This document shows, piece by piece, positions 1-6,859 of a stretch of 34,951 nt of DNA; position 1 is the stretch's first letter; the number at the start of each line of letters is the position of its first letter. A program made the translations under genes and the position numbers. Below the pieces are notes generated by a model. It saw nothing but the letters and a program-made list of their open reading frames with translations, searched no databases and was not told the origin of the DNA. The DNA is from Erysipelotrichaceae bacterium (GTDB taxonomy: Bacteria; Bacillota_I; Bacilli_A; Erysipelotrichales; Erysipelotrichaceae), in NCBI GenBank assembly GCA_017533785.1, contig JAFWII010000032.1:1-34951 (forward strand), in the 5' to 3' direction.

Positions 1-61
1 ACTATCCCGCGAAGTATCCGATCGTTTCCTGTTTGCCGGAAGTCATCTATATATGACATAA
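1..61. other. Unassigned left edge, possible 3' end of a cut-off gene
   Basis: Two + strand frames stay open from the window edge and stop at 54-56 (TGA) and 59-61 (TAA), just before the hairpin at 66-98. The frame ending at 56 uses more codons typical of this genome (CCG, ATC, AAG, GTC), so the C-terminus of a + strand gene may lie here. The stretch is too short to name a product, and it may simply be non-coding. Confidence 0.15.
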
Positions 62-108
62 AGAAAAGGTGAAACTCTGCATTGCAGAACTTCACCTTAC
101 CCGCTTTT
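62..108 (-). terminator. Rho-independent terminator, possibly bidirectional
   Basis: AAGGTGAA (66-73) pairs with TTCACCTT (91-98), and an inner CTGCA/TGCAG pairing extends the stem. On the - strand the hairpin is followed by TTTTCTTT, which fits termination of the aldo/keto reductase that ends at 142. On the + strand a TTTTT run follows at 104-108, so it could also end a gene entering from the left. Confidence 0.7.
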
Positions 109-141
109 TATTCCCCTGTCCTTGACAAGGGGTACAGTTTA

Positions 142-1245
142 TCAGTACGTCTCTATTTCTCTGCATTTCTGAAGTAATTCGATGATCGGCAGATGCTGCG
201 GGCAGACGCTCTCGCACTGGCCACATTGGATACAGTCGCTTGCGATGCCTCTGTCCTGGGTGACGATCGTGTATTCTCTCTTGGTCCGGAATGCCGGGGA
301 ACCCTTCTTGCGGTTCTCGACCGCGAAGATCTCCGGGATCGGGATGTTCATCGGACAGCCTTTGGTGCAGTAATGGCAGGCTGTGCAGGGGATCGACTGA
401 TCGGCGTCAATGGCTGCCTGTACTTCACGGATGACATCCATCTCGTGTTCGTTCAGCGGTTTGAACTCCTTCATGTAGCTCAGGTTGTCTTCCATCTGGG
501 CGACATTGCTCATGCCGCTCAAGACGGCGAGCAGGTTCGGCAGGCCGGCGACGAAGCGGACTGCCCAGGAAGAATAGGATAAGCCGTTATTCTCACGGTC
601 AAAGATCTCCTTAACAGTTGGGATCGGATCGGCGAGGATGCCGCCTTTGACCGGTTCCATAACGACGACCGGTTTCCCGTATTTCTGGCAGATCTCGTAA
701 TTCAGGCGGGAATTGACGCCCGGATTCTCCCAGTCGGCATAGTTGATCTGCAGCTGGACGAATTCCACGTCCGGGTGCTTTTGCAGAAGCTCTTCGAGAA
801 GAGCCGGGTCAGCGTGGAAAGAGAAACCGTAATGGCGGATCTTTCCCTGCGCCTTCAGTTCCTTGACGTAATCCCAGAGGTGATATTCGTCGTATTTTTT
901 GTAGTTGCCGCGCTGGATGGCATGGAGCAGATAGTAGTCAAAGTAGCCGGCACCGCTTCTTTCGAGACTGATCTCGGTCTCTTTCCTGGCCATCTCCTCG
1001 CTGGTGATGTCCGGTGAGCACATGAGTTTCGAGGCAACCGTGTAGGTCTCGCGGGGATAGCGCTCGATAAGCGCTTTCTTCATCGCTTCCTCACTGCCCG
1101 GATACATGTAGGCGGTATCGAAATACGTGCCGCCGGCTTCGATGAAGCGGTCGACCATGATCTTGACCTGTTCGACGTCGATCGTGCCGTCTTCGAATTT
1201 TGGTAAACGCATCAGACCAAATCCAAGTTTCAGTTTATTCTCCAT
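142..1245 (-). CDS. Aldo/keto reductase with C-terminal 4Fe-4S ferredoxin domain
   Basis: Predicted NAD(P)H-dependent cytoplasmic oxidoreductase of 367 residues. The first ~270 residues form an AKR TIM barrel with the usual catalytic tetrad visible: Asp43 and Tyr48 in FDTAYMYPG, Lys73 in VASK and His108 in YYLLH. The C-terminal part has two 4Fe-4S cysteine sets, C287-C290-C293-C297 and C338-C341-C344-C348, each followed by Pro, as in bacterial ferredoxins. This two-part architecture is common in anaerobic Firmicutes; the physiological substrate is not known from sequence. The start is supported by AGAGGA about 7 bases upstream of the ATG on the - strand. It is transcribed away from the RelQ-like gene and appears monocistronic, ending in the hairpin at 66-98. 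Confidence 0.93.
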   Translation of the reverse strand: MENKLKLGFGLMRLPKFEDGTIDVEQVKIMVDRFIEAGGTYFDTAYMYPGSEEAMKKALIERYPRETYTVASKLMCSPDITSEEMARKETEISLERSGAGYFDYYLLHAIQRGNYKKYDEYHLWDYVKELKAQGKIRHYGFSFHADPALLEELLQKHPDVEFVQLQINYADWENPGVNSRLNYEICQKYGKPVVVMEPVKGGILADPIPTVKEIFDRENNGLSYSSWAVRFVAGLPNLLAVLSGMSNVAQMEDNLSYMKEFKPLNEHEMDVIREVQAAIDADQSIPCTACHYCTKGCPMNIPIPEIFAVENRKKGSPAFRTKREYTIVTQDRGIASDCIQCGQCESVCPQHLPIIELLQKCREIETY

Positions 1246-1263
1246 ATTTTTTCCTCTGCGTAT

Positions 1264-1269
1264 ATTATA
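1264..1269 (-). promoter_or_regulatory. Candidate -10 box for the aldo/keto reductase gene
   Basis: The - strand reads TATAAT at 1269-1264, 19 bases upstream of the start codon. A -35 box at the right distance is poor, so only the -10 element is claimed. Confidence 0.4.
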
Positions 1270-1354
1270 TCGTGTGAAAAATGTATATTTGGTGACGAAA
1301 ACAGGCAGACCGTAAAGTTCGTCCGGAAGAGTCCGCCTTCTTCTGTAAAAGCAC

Positions 1355-1360
1355 TATAAT
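1355..1360 (+). promoter_or_regulatory. Candidate -10 box for the RelQ-like gene
   Basis: A perfect TATAAT lies 28 bases upstream of the ATG at 1388, with a ribosome binding site (CAGGAGA, 1374-1380) between. No convincing -35 is seen. Confidence 0.45.
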
Positions 1361-1387
1361 AGAGGTGGGAACTCAGGAGACAATAAT

Positions 1388-2137
1388 ATGCCGAACTATG
1401 GTTATACACATAATGAGCTGCGCAACAATCCGGAGTACCAGCGGCTGAAGCAGGAACTCGGAGAGGCACAGGAACTGATGAATGCCTACAACTGCGCATT
1501 GCTGGAAGTAAAATCCAAACTGGATATTCTGAATGAATACTTTTCGCTTTACGGCGAACAGAACCCGATCAACGACATTCAGACCCGTCTGAAAAAGCCG
1601 GACAGCATCTACGAGAAGCTGAAACGCTACAATCTGCCCATTACTCTTGAGGCGATCGAGGAGAATCTTTACGATGTTGCCGGGATCCGTGTCGTCTGTT
1701 CCTTTGTGGACGATGTCTACCGGGTCGCGGACGGGCTGATGGCCCAGGGCGGCATCATCGTGGACGGCAAAAAGGACTACATCATGTTCCCGAAGGAGAA
1801 CGGCTACCGCAGTCTGCATCTTCTGCTGCGGGTGGCGATCCATCTGCCCTCCGGCAAAAGATATGTCAAGGTCGAAGTCCAGTTCCGCACGATCGCGATG
1901 GAATTCTGGGCAAACCTCGAGCATAAGATGCGTTACAAAAAGGACATGGACGAAAAGATGCAGCAGGAAGCCTATACCGAACTGCGTCGCTGTGCTGTCA
2001 TGAGCAACGAACTGGACCGCCATATGCAGGACCTGCGCTACAAGATCGAAGGCGCGCACGGCACCGGGCAGCGGGACCTTTCTGATATCACCGGCTCCTT
2101 CAGTCTGCCTCCGATGGAGGATGACACCGAGAACTGA
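1388..2137 (+). CDS. relQ: Small alarmone synthetase, RelQ/YjbM type
   Basis: Predicted GTP pyrophosphokinase making (p)ppGpp from ATP and GTP/GDP, without the hydrolase and TGS/ACT domains of long RelA/SpoT enzymes. It has 249 residues, slightly longer than typical RelQ proteins (about 210). The RelA_SpoT synthetase fold is recognisable from VAGIRVVCSFVDDVY (residues ~98-112), the G-loop region PKENGYRSLHLL (~137-148) and EVQFRTIAMEFWANLEH (~160-176), which carry the conserved synthetase residues. The extra C-terminal ~40 residues are low-complexity and acidic. CAGGAGA lies 7-8 bases upstream of the ATG. The gene seems monocistronic, with a TATAAT box upstream and a strong terminator at 2164-2185. 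RelQ is the likeliest member; RelP is an alternative. Confidence 0.9.
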   Translation: MPNYGYTHNELRNNPEYQRLKQELGEAQELMNAYNCALLEVKSKLDILNEYFSLYGEQNPINDIQTRLKKPDSIYEKLKRYNLPITLEAIEENLYDVAGIRVVCSFVDDVYRVADGLMAQGGIIVDGKKDYIMFPKENGYRSLHLLLRVAIHLPSGKRYVKVEVQFRTIAMEFWANLEHKMRYKKDMDEKMQQEAYTELRRCAVMSNELDRHMQDLRYKIEGAHGTGQRDLSDITGSFSLPPMEDDTEN

Positions 2138-2163
2138 AGCGGTTTTTACACAACAGAACAAAC

Positions 2164-2185
2164 AAAAGGGCGGAAGCCCTTTTTC
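2164..2185 (+). terminator. Rho-independent terminator after relQ
   Basis: AAAGGGC (2165-2171), loop GGAA, GCCCTTT (2176-2182), then more T residues. This is a short GC stem with a U tail 27 bases after the stop codon. Confidence 0.85.
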
Positions 2186-2281
2186 TGTTATTCCGCCTTT
2201 GGAAACAGGACTGAACAACCGGCGTTCCGTGATAAATCAAAATTGTTTCCAATCAAAAAGAGAAGTGATAGAGTTATCAGT

Positions 2282-3652
2282 ATGTTCAGAAAAACAGCGG
2301 GTGTGAAAAAGTCGGATCTTCTCCATGGTTCGATCGCCGGTCCGATCATGGCGTTCTTTCTGCCGATCCTGATCGGTACGCTTTTTCAGCAGCTTTACAA
2401 TACTGTCGATGCCATGGTGGTCGGCAATTACGTAGGCAAGGAAGCCCTCAGCGCTGTTGGCGGGACGACCGGCGTGCTGATCAATCTGCTGGTCGGTTTC
2501 GTTGCCGGCCTGGCATCCGGTTCCACCGTCGTCGTCAGCCAGTATTTCGGTTCCGGAAACGGGCAGGAAGTTAAAAAAGCAGTCTGCACCGGGATGTTTC
2601 TGGCGATCGTTCTGGGTGTTCTGATCGGTGTCTTCGGCATTGCCCTGACGCCGCTGCTGCTGAGCCGGATGAATATCCCGGAATCCGTCTTCCCGCTTTC
2701 TGTTTCCTACATGCGGATCTATCTGTCCGGCATGCTGCCGATGATGATCTACAACAACGGCGCCGGTGTCCTGCGGGCAGTCGGCGACTCGAAGCGTCCG
2801 CTGTATTTCCTGATCGTTTCCTGCATCGTGAATATCGTTCTCGATCTTCTCTTTGTCGCGGTCCTGGGGATGGGCGTGGACGGCGCAGCCATTGCGACCG
2901 TGCTTTCGGTGGTCATCAGCTGCGTTCTGACGCTGATCGTCCTGGGCAGAAGCACAGAGTGCTACTCCTACCGCCTCAGAGAGACCCGCTTTGAAAAGAG
3001 GATGCTGAAAAGGATCATCGCCATCGGGTTTCCGACCGGTATTCAGAACGTCCTGTATTCCGTTTCAAACGTCTTTATCCAGCGCTCCGTGAACAGCTTC
3101 GGCGTGGATACGATGGCAGCTTTTACGGCCTTCGGAAAACTCGACGCTCTCTACTGGACGACTTCCGGCGCGTTCGGCACCGCGGCAATGACCTTTATCG
3201 GTCAGAACTTCGGCGCAGGCAATATCGACCGGGTAAAGAAGGGATTCAGGGTCTCGCTTTTGCTGTATGCGCTGATCTCGGCAACACTGTCGGTCTCACT
3301 GTATTTCGGATGTGACTATCTCTATCCGCTGTTCACCCGGGATGCAGAAGTCATCCGCATTGGTGTCGCGCTGATGCGCTACCTGTGTCCGTTCTGGACC
3401 ATATTCATGTTCGTGGAGATCTTCTCCAGCGGTCTCAGGGCATGCGGCGACTCCCTGGTGACGACACTGATCACCGCCCTGGGCGTCGGACTGTTCCGCA
3501 TCATCTGGATCTATACCGTTCATGCGGTAACCGTCTTTGATACGATGCGCTGCTATCCGGTCTCCTGGATCCTGACTTCAGCGCTGTTCGTCGTCTATTA
3601 TCTTCGCGGCAACTGGCTGAAACGCACGAGAGTGGAATTCACAAAGGAATAA
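2282..3652 (+). CDS. MATE family efflux transporter
   Basis: Predicted Na+- or H+-driven multidrug/toxic compound exporter of the cytoplasmic membrane. The 456 residues contain about 12 hydrophobic helices in two related halves. The N-terminal half carries the family-typical LPILIGTLFQQLYNTVDAMV, followed by a GNYVGKEALSAVG stretch; the second half begins near IAIGFPTGIQNVLYSVSNV. ATG 2282 was chosen over an in-frame TTG at 2243 because the TTG has no ribosome binding site and would prepend an atypical charged stretch. The Shine-Dalgarno for 2282 (AAGAGAAGTGA, ~2260-2270) is modest and rather far upstream. The gene stands alone between two terminators. Substrate cannot be predicted. Confidence 0.92.
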   Translation: MFRKTAGVKKSDLLHGSIAGPIMAFFLPILIGTLFQQLYNTVDAMVVGNYVGKEALSAVGGTTGVLINLLVGFVAGLASGSTVVVSQYFGSGNGQEVKKAVCTGMFLAIVLGVLIGVFGIALTPLLLSRMNIPESVFPLSVSYMRIYLSGMLPMMIYNNGAGVLRAVGDSKRPLYFLIVSCIVNIVLDLLFVAVLGMGVDGAAIATVLSVVISCVLTLIVLGRSTECYSYRLRETRFEKRMLKRIIAIGFPTGIQNVLYSVSNVFIQRSVNSFGVDTMAAFTAFGKLDALYWTTSGAFGTAAMTFIGQNFGAGNIDRVKKGFRVSLLLYALISATLSVSLYFGCDYLYPLFTRDAEVIRIGVALMRYLCPFWTIFMFVEIFSSGLRACGDSLVTTLITALGVGLFRIIWIYTVHAVTVFDTMRCYPVSWILTSALFVVYYLRGNWLKRTRVEFTKE

Positions 3653-3665
3653 CAGTATTTTGAAC

Positions 3666-3704
3666 AAAGAGGCGGACCGGCAGAGACCGGAACGCCTCTT
3701 TTTC
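3666..3704 (+). terminator. Rho-independent terminator after the first MATE gene
   Basis: AAAGAGGCG (3666-3674) pairs with CGCCTCTTT (3693-3701), followed by T residues. The loop contains a second small CCGG...CCGG pairing. Confidence 0.85.
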
Positions 3705-3718
3705 GGAATATATAAATT

Positions 3719-3749
3719 TTGATAACAAACCATTAACAATTGATATTAT
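3719..3749 (+). promoter_or_regulatory. Candidate promoter for the phosphate acyltransferase operon
   Basis: TTGATA (3719-3724) is followed by GATATT at 17-bp spacing (3742-3747) or TATTAT at 19 bp (3744-3749). Transcription would begin near 3755, which argues for ATG 3785 rather than the TTG at 3740 as start codon. Confidence 0.45.
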
Positions 3750-3784
3750 TCTTTTTCAGGCAAGTCTACGATAATGTAAGCGAA

Positions 3785-4672
3785 ATGATCTCCTCGTTCA
3801 GACAACTGGAAGTATATCTCATCCGTAACCGGCGCTCTGCCAGAGCGGTGCTTTGCGGCTGCGAAGACGCAGCTTCTTTAAAAGCGCTTGCGTTGGCGGC
3901 GGACAATGGACTGGTCACAGCTTCCTTCCTGATCGGTGATCCGGAGAAAACAGAGAAGCTGTGCAGGGAAAACGGCATCGTCTTTGAACAGCACGAACTG
4001 ATCAGCGAGACAGAAGAGGAAGCGGCTGTACTGACGGGTATCCGCCTGCTGAAAGAAGACAAAGCGGACATCCTCATAAAAGGCAGCGTCGGTTTCCGGA
4101 TCTTCAGCCGTACCCTGCTTGACCGTGAACGGGGCATCGTCATTCCGGGCAAAGTGCTGAATTCCATCATGGTCGTCGAAAACATCGACCGCGACGGTTT
4201 TGTCTTTATCTCCGGCTGTCCGACGAACGCGGCGCTGAATCTGCCGCAGAAACTGGCGGTCGTCATGGACACGGTCGGACTTGCGAATAAGTTCGGCGTG
4301 GTAAATGTCCGTGTCGCCGCCCTGACTTCCAGCGACGAGATCAGCCCGAACGACCAGGCGGCAATCGATGCCTACGGTCTCAGCAACATGAAATTCAGAA
4401 ACTGCGTGATCCGCGGACCGGTCACGATGGGCAACACTTTGACGAATGATGCCAAGGGCAGGATCGTGCCGGATTACGACGTGCTGTTCGGAAGCGAACC
4501 GGGAATGGGACTTATGATCAACCGTGCCTTCCGTCTTTCTTCCGGCCGTGAATTTGCCGGCATCCTCTCGCATACGCAGTATCCGGTCGCAGTCAGCTCT
4601 CATGTGGACTGCGTGGAGACCCGCTATAACTCGATCCTGCTGGCATTGCTGAAAGGGAAAGAGGTACAATAG
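3785..4672 (+). CDS. Phosphate butyryltransferase-like acyl-CoA phosphotransferase
   Basis: Predicted phosphate acetyl/butyryltransferase (PTA_PTB family), which exchanges CoA on an acyl-CoA for phosphate and so links acyl-CoA to acyl-phosphate and ATP formation. Length 295 residues, matching the ~300 usual for Ptb and shorter than multi-domain Pta. Family-like stretches are GLVTASFLIGDPEKTEKL near the N-terminus, ILIKGSVGFRIFSRTLLD in the middle, and a C-terminal Rossmann-like half with SCPTNAALN-type and FGSEPGMGLMINRAFRL segments. ATG 3785 fits the mapped promoter; an in-frame TTG at 3740 overlaps the -10. The thioesterase gene starts 5 bases after the stop. No butyrate kinase is adjacent, so the in vivo acyl group (butyryl, branched-chain or other) is open. 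Confidence 0.78.
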   Translation: MISSFRQLEVYLIRNRRSARAVLCGCEDAASLKALALAADNGLVTASFLIGDPEKTEKLCRENGIVFEQHELISETEEEAAVLTGIRLLKEDKADILIKGSVGFRIFSRTLLDRERGIVIPGKVLNSIMVVENIDRDGFVFISGCPTNAALNLPQKLAVVMDTVGLANKFGVVNVRVAALTSSDEISPNDQAAIDAYGLSNMKFRNCVIRGPVTMGNTLTNDAKGRIVPDYDVLFGSEPGMGLMINRAFRLSSGREFAGILSHTQYPVAVSSHVDCVETRYNSILLALLKGKEVQ

Positions 4673-4677
4673 AGTAC

Positions 4678-5070
4678 ATGGAAGACAAAAAGACGATCCG
4701 GGAATACATCGAACGCACTGCCGGGGATAACGGCCTGATCCTGACGGAACTGGCGGAGGATCATACAGTCATCGAACGCGATATCAAAGAGAACGAGTAC
4801 AATGTGCTTGGACTCGTTTACGGAGGCGTCCTTTTCAATGCCGCGGATACCGCAGCCGGGATCACCAATCTCTGCGCCGGAGACGGAGGACCGACTTTAA
4901 ACGGTTCGATCGACTACCTGCGGCCGACGAACGGCATAAAGAAGATCCGGCTGGAGAGCCGTATCGTCAAACAGGGAAGAAGCATCTCCTTCATCGAGAC
5001 GGACATCTTCAGCGATCAGAATGTGCTGGTCGCGAAAGCGCGATTCACCTATTTCCAGTACAGCAGATAG
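4678..5070 (+). CDS. PaaI-type hotdog-fold acyl-CoA thioesterase
   Basis: Predicted small cytoplasmic thioesterase (130 residues) hydrolysing an acyl-CoA. The hotdog core is seen in NEYNVLGLVYGGVLFNAADTAAGI (split here as residues ~38-50 and ~50-61), with the following NGSIDYLRP and RLESRIVKQGRSISFIETDIF strands typical of PaaI/YbgC relatives. The usual His-Gly-Gly at the helix start is Tyr-Gly-Gly here, while the Asp of AADTA is kept. AAAGAGG lies ~11 bases upstream of the ATG. Its position directly after the phosphate acyltransferase implies that both act on the same acyl-CoA pool, an inference from operon structure. A terminator hairpin follows at 5080. Confidence 0.82.
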   Translation: MEDKKTIREYIERTAGDNGLILTELAEDHTVIERDIKENEYNVLGLVYGGVLFNAADTAAGITNLCAGDGGPTLNGSIDYLRPTNGIKKIRLESRIVKQGRSISFIETDIFSDQNVLVAKARFTYFQYSR

Positions 5071-5076
5071 TATTGA

Positions 5077-5105
5077 TTGACCGTCTTTACAGACGGTTTT
5101 AAAAT
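5077..5105 (+). promoter_or_regulatory. Promoter of the cysK leader, with a dyad in its spacer
   Basis: TTGACC (5077-5082) and TAAAAT (5100-5105) are separated by exactly 17 bp. The spacer and end of the -35 box contain the perfect dyad at 5080-5097. Transcription would start near 5112, giving a leader of about 190 nt before cysK. Confidence 0.65.
5080..5100 (+). terminator. Terminator of the acyltransferase-thioesterase operon, nested in the next promoter
   Basis: ACCGTCT (5080-5086), loop TTAC, AGACGGT (5091-5097), then TTT. It is a good rho-independent terminator and also a DNA dyad overlapping the -35 box of the cysK promoter, so it may double as an operator. Confidence 0.7.
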
Positions 5106-5136
5106 GGTCTTATAAGGACGGCGAAAGGAGACCGGT

Positions 5137-5211
5137 ATGAGAAACAACGGAGCAGGTATGTGTTGTTGCAGGTGTATTAGAGACCGGATCTGCCGTCACG
5201 GAATGTTTTAG
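5137..5211 (+). CDS. Cysteine-rich leader peptide (24 aa) upstream of cysK
   Basis: A short gene with a strong ribosome binding site (AAAGGAG, 5124-5130) begins at ATG 5137 and ends at TAG 5209. The peptide reads MRNNGAGM, then CCCRC, IRDRI, CRHGMF. Five of 24 residues are cysteine, including three consecutive Cys codons (5161-5169) and a fourth one codon later. It sits on the transcript leader of cysteine synthase and just before an intrinsic terminator (5241-5269). This is the arrangement of amino-acid attenuators such as trpL and of the polycysteine uORFs described in mycobacteria. The proposed role is ribosome-mediated sensing of charged tRNA-Cys; the peptide itself probably has no function. 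Confidence 0.8.
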   Translation: MRNNGAGMCCCRCIRDRICRHGMF

Positions 5212-5269
5212 CAGCATTTTTCGTACATCTATGACAGCAGTCCGGTCGTAAAATACCGGATTTTATTTT
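5182..5269 (+). promoter_or_regulatory. Transcription attenuator: antiterminator/terminator pair before cysK
   Basis: Terminator: TCCGGT (5241-5246), loop of 8, ACCGGA (5255-5260), then TTTTATTTT. Antiterminator: GACCGGA (5182-5188), inside the 3' half of the leader peptide gene, is perfectly complementary over 7 bp to TCCGGTC (5241-5247), so it competes for the 5' arm of the terminator. A third pairing is possible between CCGGT (5132-5136) and ACCGG (5183-5187). A ribosome stalled at the Cys codons (5161-5175) would leave 5182-5188 free and permit the antiterminator. A ribosome reaching the stop codon would cover it and let the terminator form. The mechanism is inferred; the pairings are read from the sequence. 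Confidence 0.72.
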
Positions 5270-5302
5270 GCCGTCGTAAAATAGAGGAAAGAGGAAAGAA
5301 AC

Positions 5303-6235
5303 ATGAAGAACATCAAGAAAACCGGCACCGAACTGATCGGTGGCACACCGCTGATGGAACTTACCCATATCGAAAAGAAATACGGGCTGAAAGCGACTCT
5401 GCTCGGCAAGCTCGAATACTTCAACGCGACCGGTTCAGTCAAGGACCGTATCGCCAGAAAGATGATCGAGGACGCAGAGGAAAGAGGAGTTTTGAAAGAG
5501 GGCTCTGTGATCATTGAACCGACTTCCGGCAATACCGGCATCGGTCTGGCTTCTGTGGGAACAGCCAAAGGCTACCGGGTGATCATCGTCATGCCGGAGA
5601 CTTTTTCGATCGAAAGAAGAAAACTGATCCGTGCCTACGGGGCGGAGATCGTTCTGAGCGAAGGCTCCAAAGGCATGAAGGGCGCGATCGCCAAGGCAGA
5701 AGAACTGGCGAAGGAGATCCCCGGCTCATTCATTCCCGCGCAGTTTGATAATCCGGCCAACTGGAAGGCACATTACGAAACGACCGGTCCGGAGATCTGG
5801 AAAGATACAGACGGAGAAGTCGATATCCTGGTCGCGGGCGTTGGCACCGGCGGCACGATCACCGGCACCGGAAAGTATTTGAAGGAGCAGAATCCGGAGA
5901 TCAGAGTCGTTGCGGTAGAGCCGGCTTCTTCACCGGTGCTGTCGGGAGGCAATGCCGGAGCACATGCGATCCAGGGCATCGGCGCAGGTTTCGTTCCGGC
6001 TGTTCTGGACACATCCGTCTATGATGAAGTCATCACCGTTCTGAACGAGGACGCAATCGCGACAGGCGCGGAATTCGGAAAGACCGAGGGCCTTCTGGTC
6101 GGTATCTCCGCCGGCGCGGCTCTCTGGGCAGGAATTCAGCTGGCGCAGCGTCCGGAGAACGAGGGCAGAAACATCGTCGTGATCCTTCCGGATTCAGGCG
6201 ACCGCTATCTCTCGACCGCGCTGTTCGGAGAGTAG
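5303..6235 (+). CDS. cysK: Cysteine synthase (O-acetylserine sulfhydrylase)
   Basis: Predicted PLP-dependent enzyme converting O-acetylserine and sulfide to cysteine in the cytoplasm. The 310 residues match the CysK length. The PLP lysine is Lys47 in NATGSVKDRIA (usual form PAGSVKDR). The substrate loop EPTSGNTGIGLAS follows at ~70-82, and the phosphate-binding glycine loop GTGGTITGTG lies near residues 176-185. The C-terminal SAGAALWA and VVILPDSGDRYLST are typical of CysK rather than cystathionine beta-synthase. AGGAAAG lies ~7 bases upstream of the ATG. It is the first full gene of a four-gene + strand operon and is preceded by the polycysteine leader and attenuator, which strongly supports a role in cysteine synthesis. 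Confidence 0.95.
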   Translation: MKNIKKTGTELIGGTPLMELTHIEKKYGLKATLLGKLEYFNATGSVKDRIARKMIEDAEERGVLKEGSVIIEPTSGNTGIGLASVGTAKGYRVIIVMPETFSIERRKLIRAYGAEIVLSEGSKGMKGAIAKAEELAKEIPGSFIPAQFDNPANWKAHYETTGPEIWKDTDGEVDILVAGVGTGGTITGTGKYLKEQNPEIRVVAVEPASSPVLSGGNAGAHAIQGIGAGFVPAVLDTSVYDEVITVLNEDAIATGAEFGKTEGLLVGISAGAALWAGIQLAQRPENEGRNIVVILPDSGDRYLSTALFGE

Positions 6236-6237
6236 CC

Positions 6238-6260
6238 GGCAGGTTGAAATCACTGCCTGT
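6238..6260 (+). terminator. Weak hairpin between cysK and the ECF S component gene
   Basis: GGCAG (6238-6242) pairs with CTGCC (6253-6257), followed by TGTTT. The stem is only 5 bp and the U tract poor, so partial termination or an mRNA processing hairpin is more likely than a full stop. Confidence 0.3.
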
Positions 6261-6285
6261 TTCCAATAAGATGACAGTATAAAGA

Positions 6286-6855
6286 ATGAATCAGAAAACG
6301 CGCAAACTGACATATACCGCAATGTTCGCGGTCATCAACTATATCGTCTTCACCTTCGGCAAGATCAATGTGCCGACGGCGCCGGGACATACTGTGGCGA
6401 TCCATCTGGCCAATGCCAGCGTGGTCCTTTCGGCGTGGTTTCTCGGCCCTGTCTATGGCGGACTCGCGTCTGCGGTCGGTCTTTCGATCGCGGATTTCCT
6501 CGATCCGCGCTACATCCTGTCCGCACCGAAGACGTTTCTGCTGAAATTTCTGATCGCCTATATCGCAGGAAAAGCTGCTGAGAAGATGAAACTGGCGGAG
6601 CAGACCGAAAGAAAAGACGTCACCCGGATATGCGCGATCAGCGCAGCACTGGGTCTGGGCTTTAATGTGATCTTCGACCCGATCATCGGCTATTTCTATA
6701 AGAGCTACGTCCTGCGGATCCCGCAGGAATTCATGGGGATCATCGTCACCTGGACGGCTGGAGTGACTGCGCTGAACGCAGTTGTCAGCCTCTTTGTCTC
6801 GGTGATCCTGTATCTGGCTCTATACAAAGCTTTCCGCTCAAAACTACCGGAGTAA
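6286..6855 (+). CDS. ECF transporter S component (ECF-ribofla_trS-like family)
   Basis: Predicted substrate-binding membrane subunit of an energy-coupling-factor vitamin transporter, which needs a shared EcfT and EcfA ATPases encoded elsewhere. It has 189 residues and about five to six hydrophobic helices. Typical features are the N-terminal KLTYTAMFAVINYIVF helix and the segment HLANASVVLSAWFLGPVYGG followed by LASAVGLSIADFL, as in ECF-type riboflavin-transporter-family S proteins. The vitamin cannot be read from sequence. The Shine-Dalgarno is weak. The stop codon region contains the GGAG that serves the downstream lipoprotein gene, so these two are translationally linked. Its place in a cysteine operon is unexplained. 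Confidence 0.8.
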   Translation: MNQKTRKLTYTAMFAVINYIVFTFGKINVPTAPGHTVAIHLANASVVLSAWFLGPVYGGLASAVGLSIADFLDPRYILSAPKTFLLKFLIAYIAGKAAEKMKLAEQTERKDVTRICAISAALGLGFNVIFDPIIGYFYKSYVLRIPQEFMGIIVTWTAGVTALNAVVSLFVSVILYLALYKAFRSKLPE

Positions 6856-6859
6856 ATCA

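Noticed and set aside
2243..2281. Upstream TTG start for the first MATE gene
   Set aside because: No Shine-Dalgarno and an atypical N-terminal extension; ATG 2282 fits the family better.
5137..5302. T-box or SAM riboswitch upstream of cysK
   Set aside because: The leader has neither the T-box AGGGTGGNACCGCG-type sequence nor a SAM aptamer core; the Cys-rich leader peptide and terminator explain it better.
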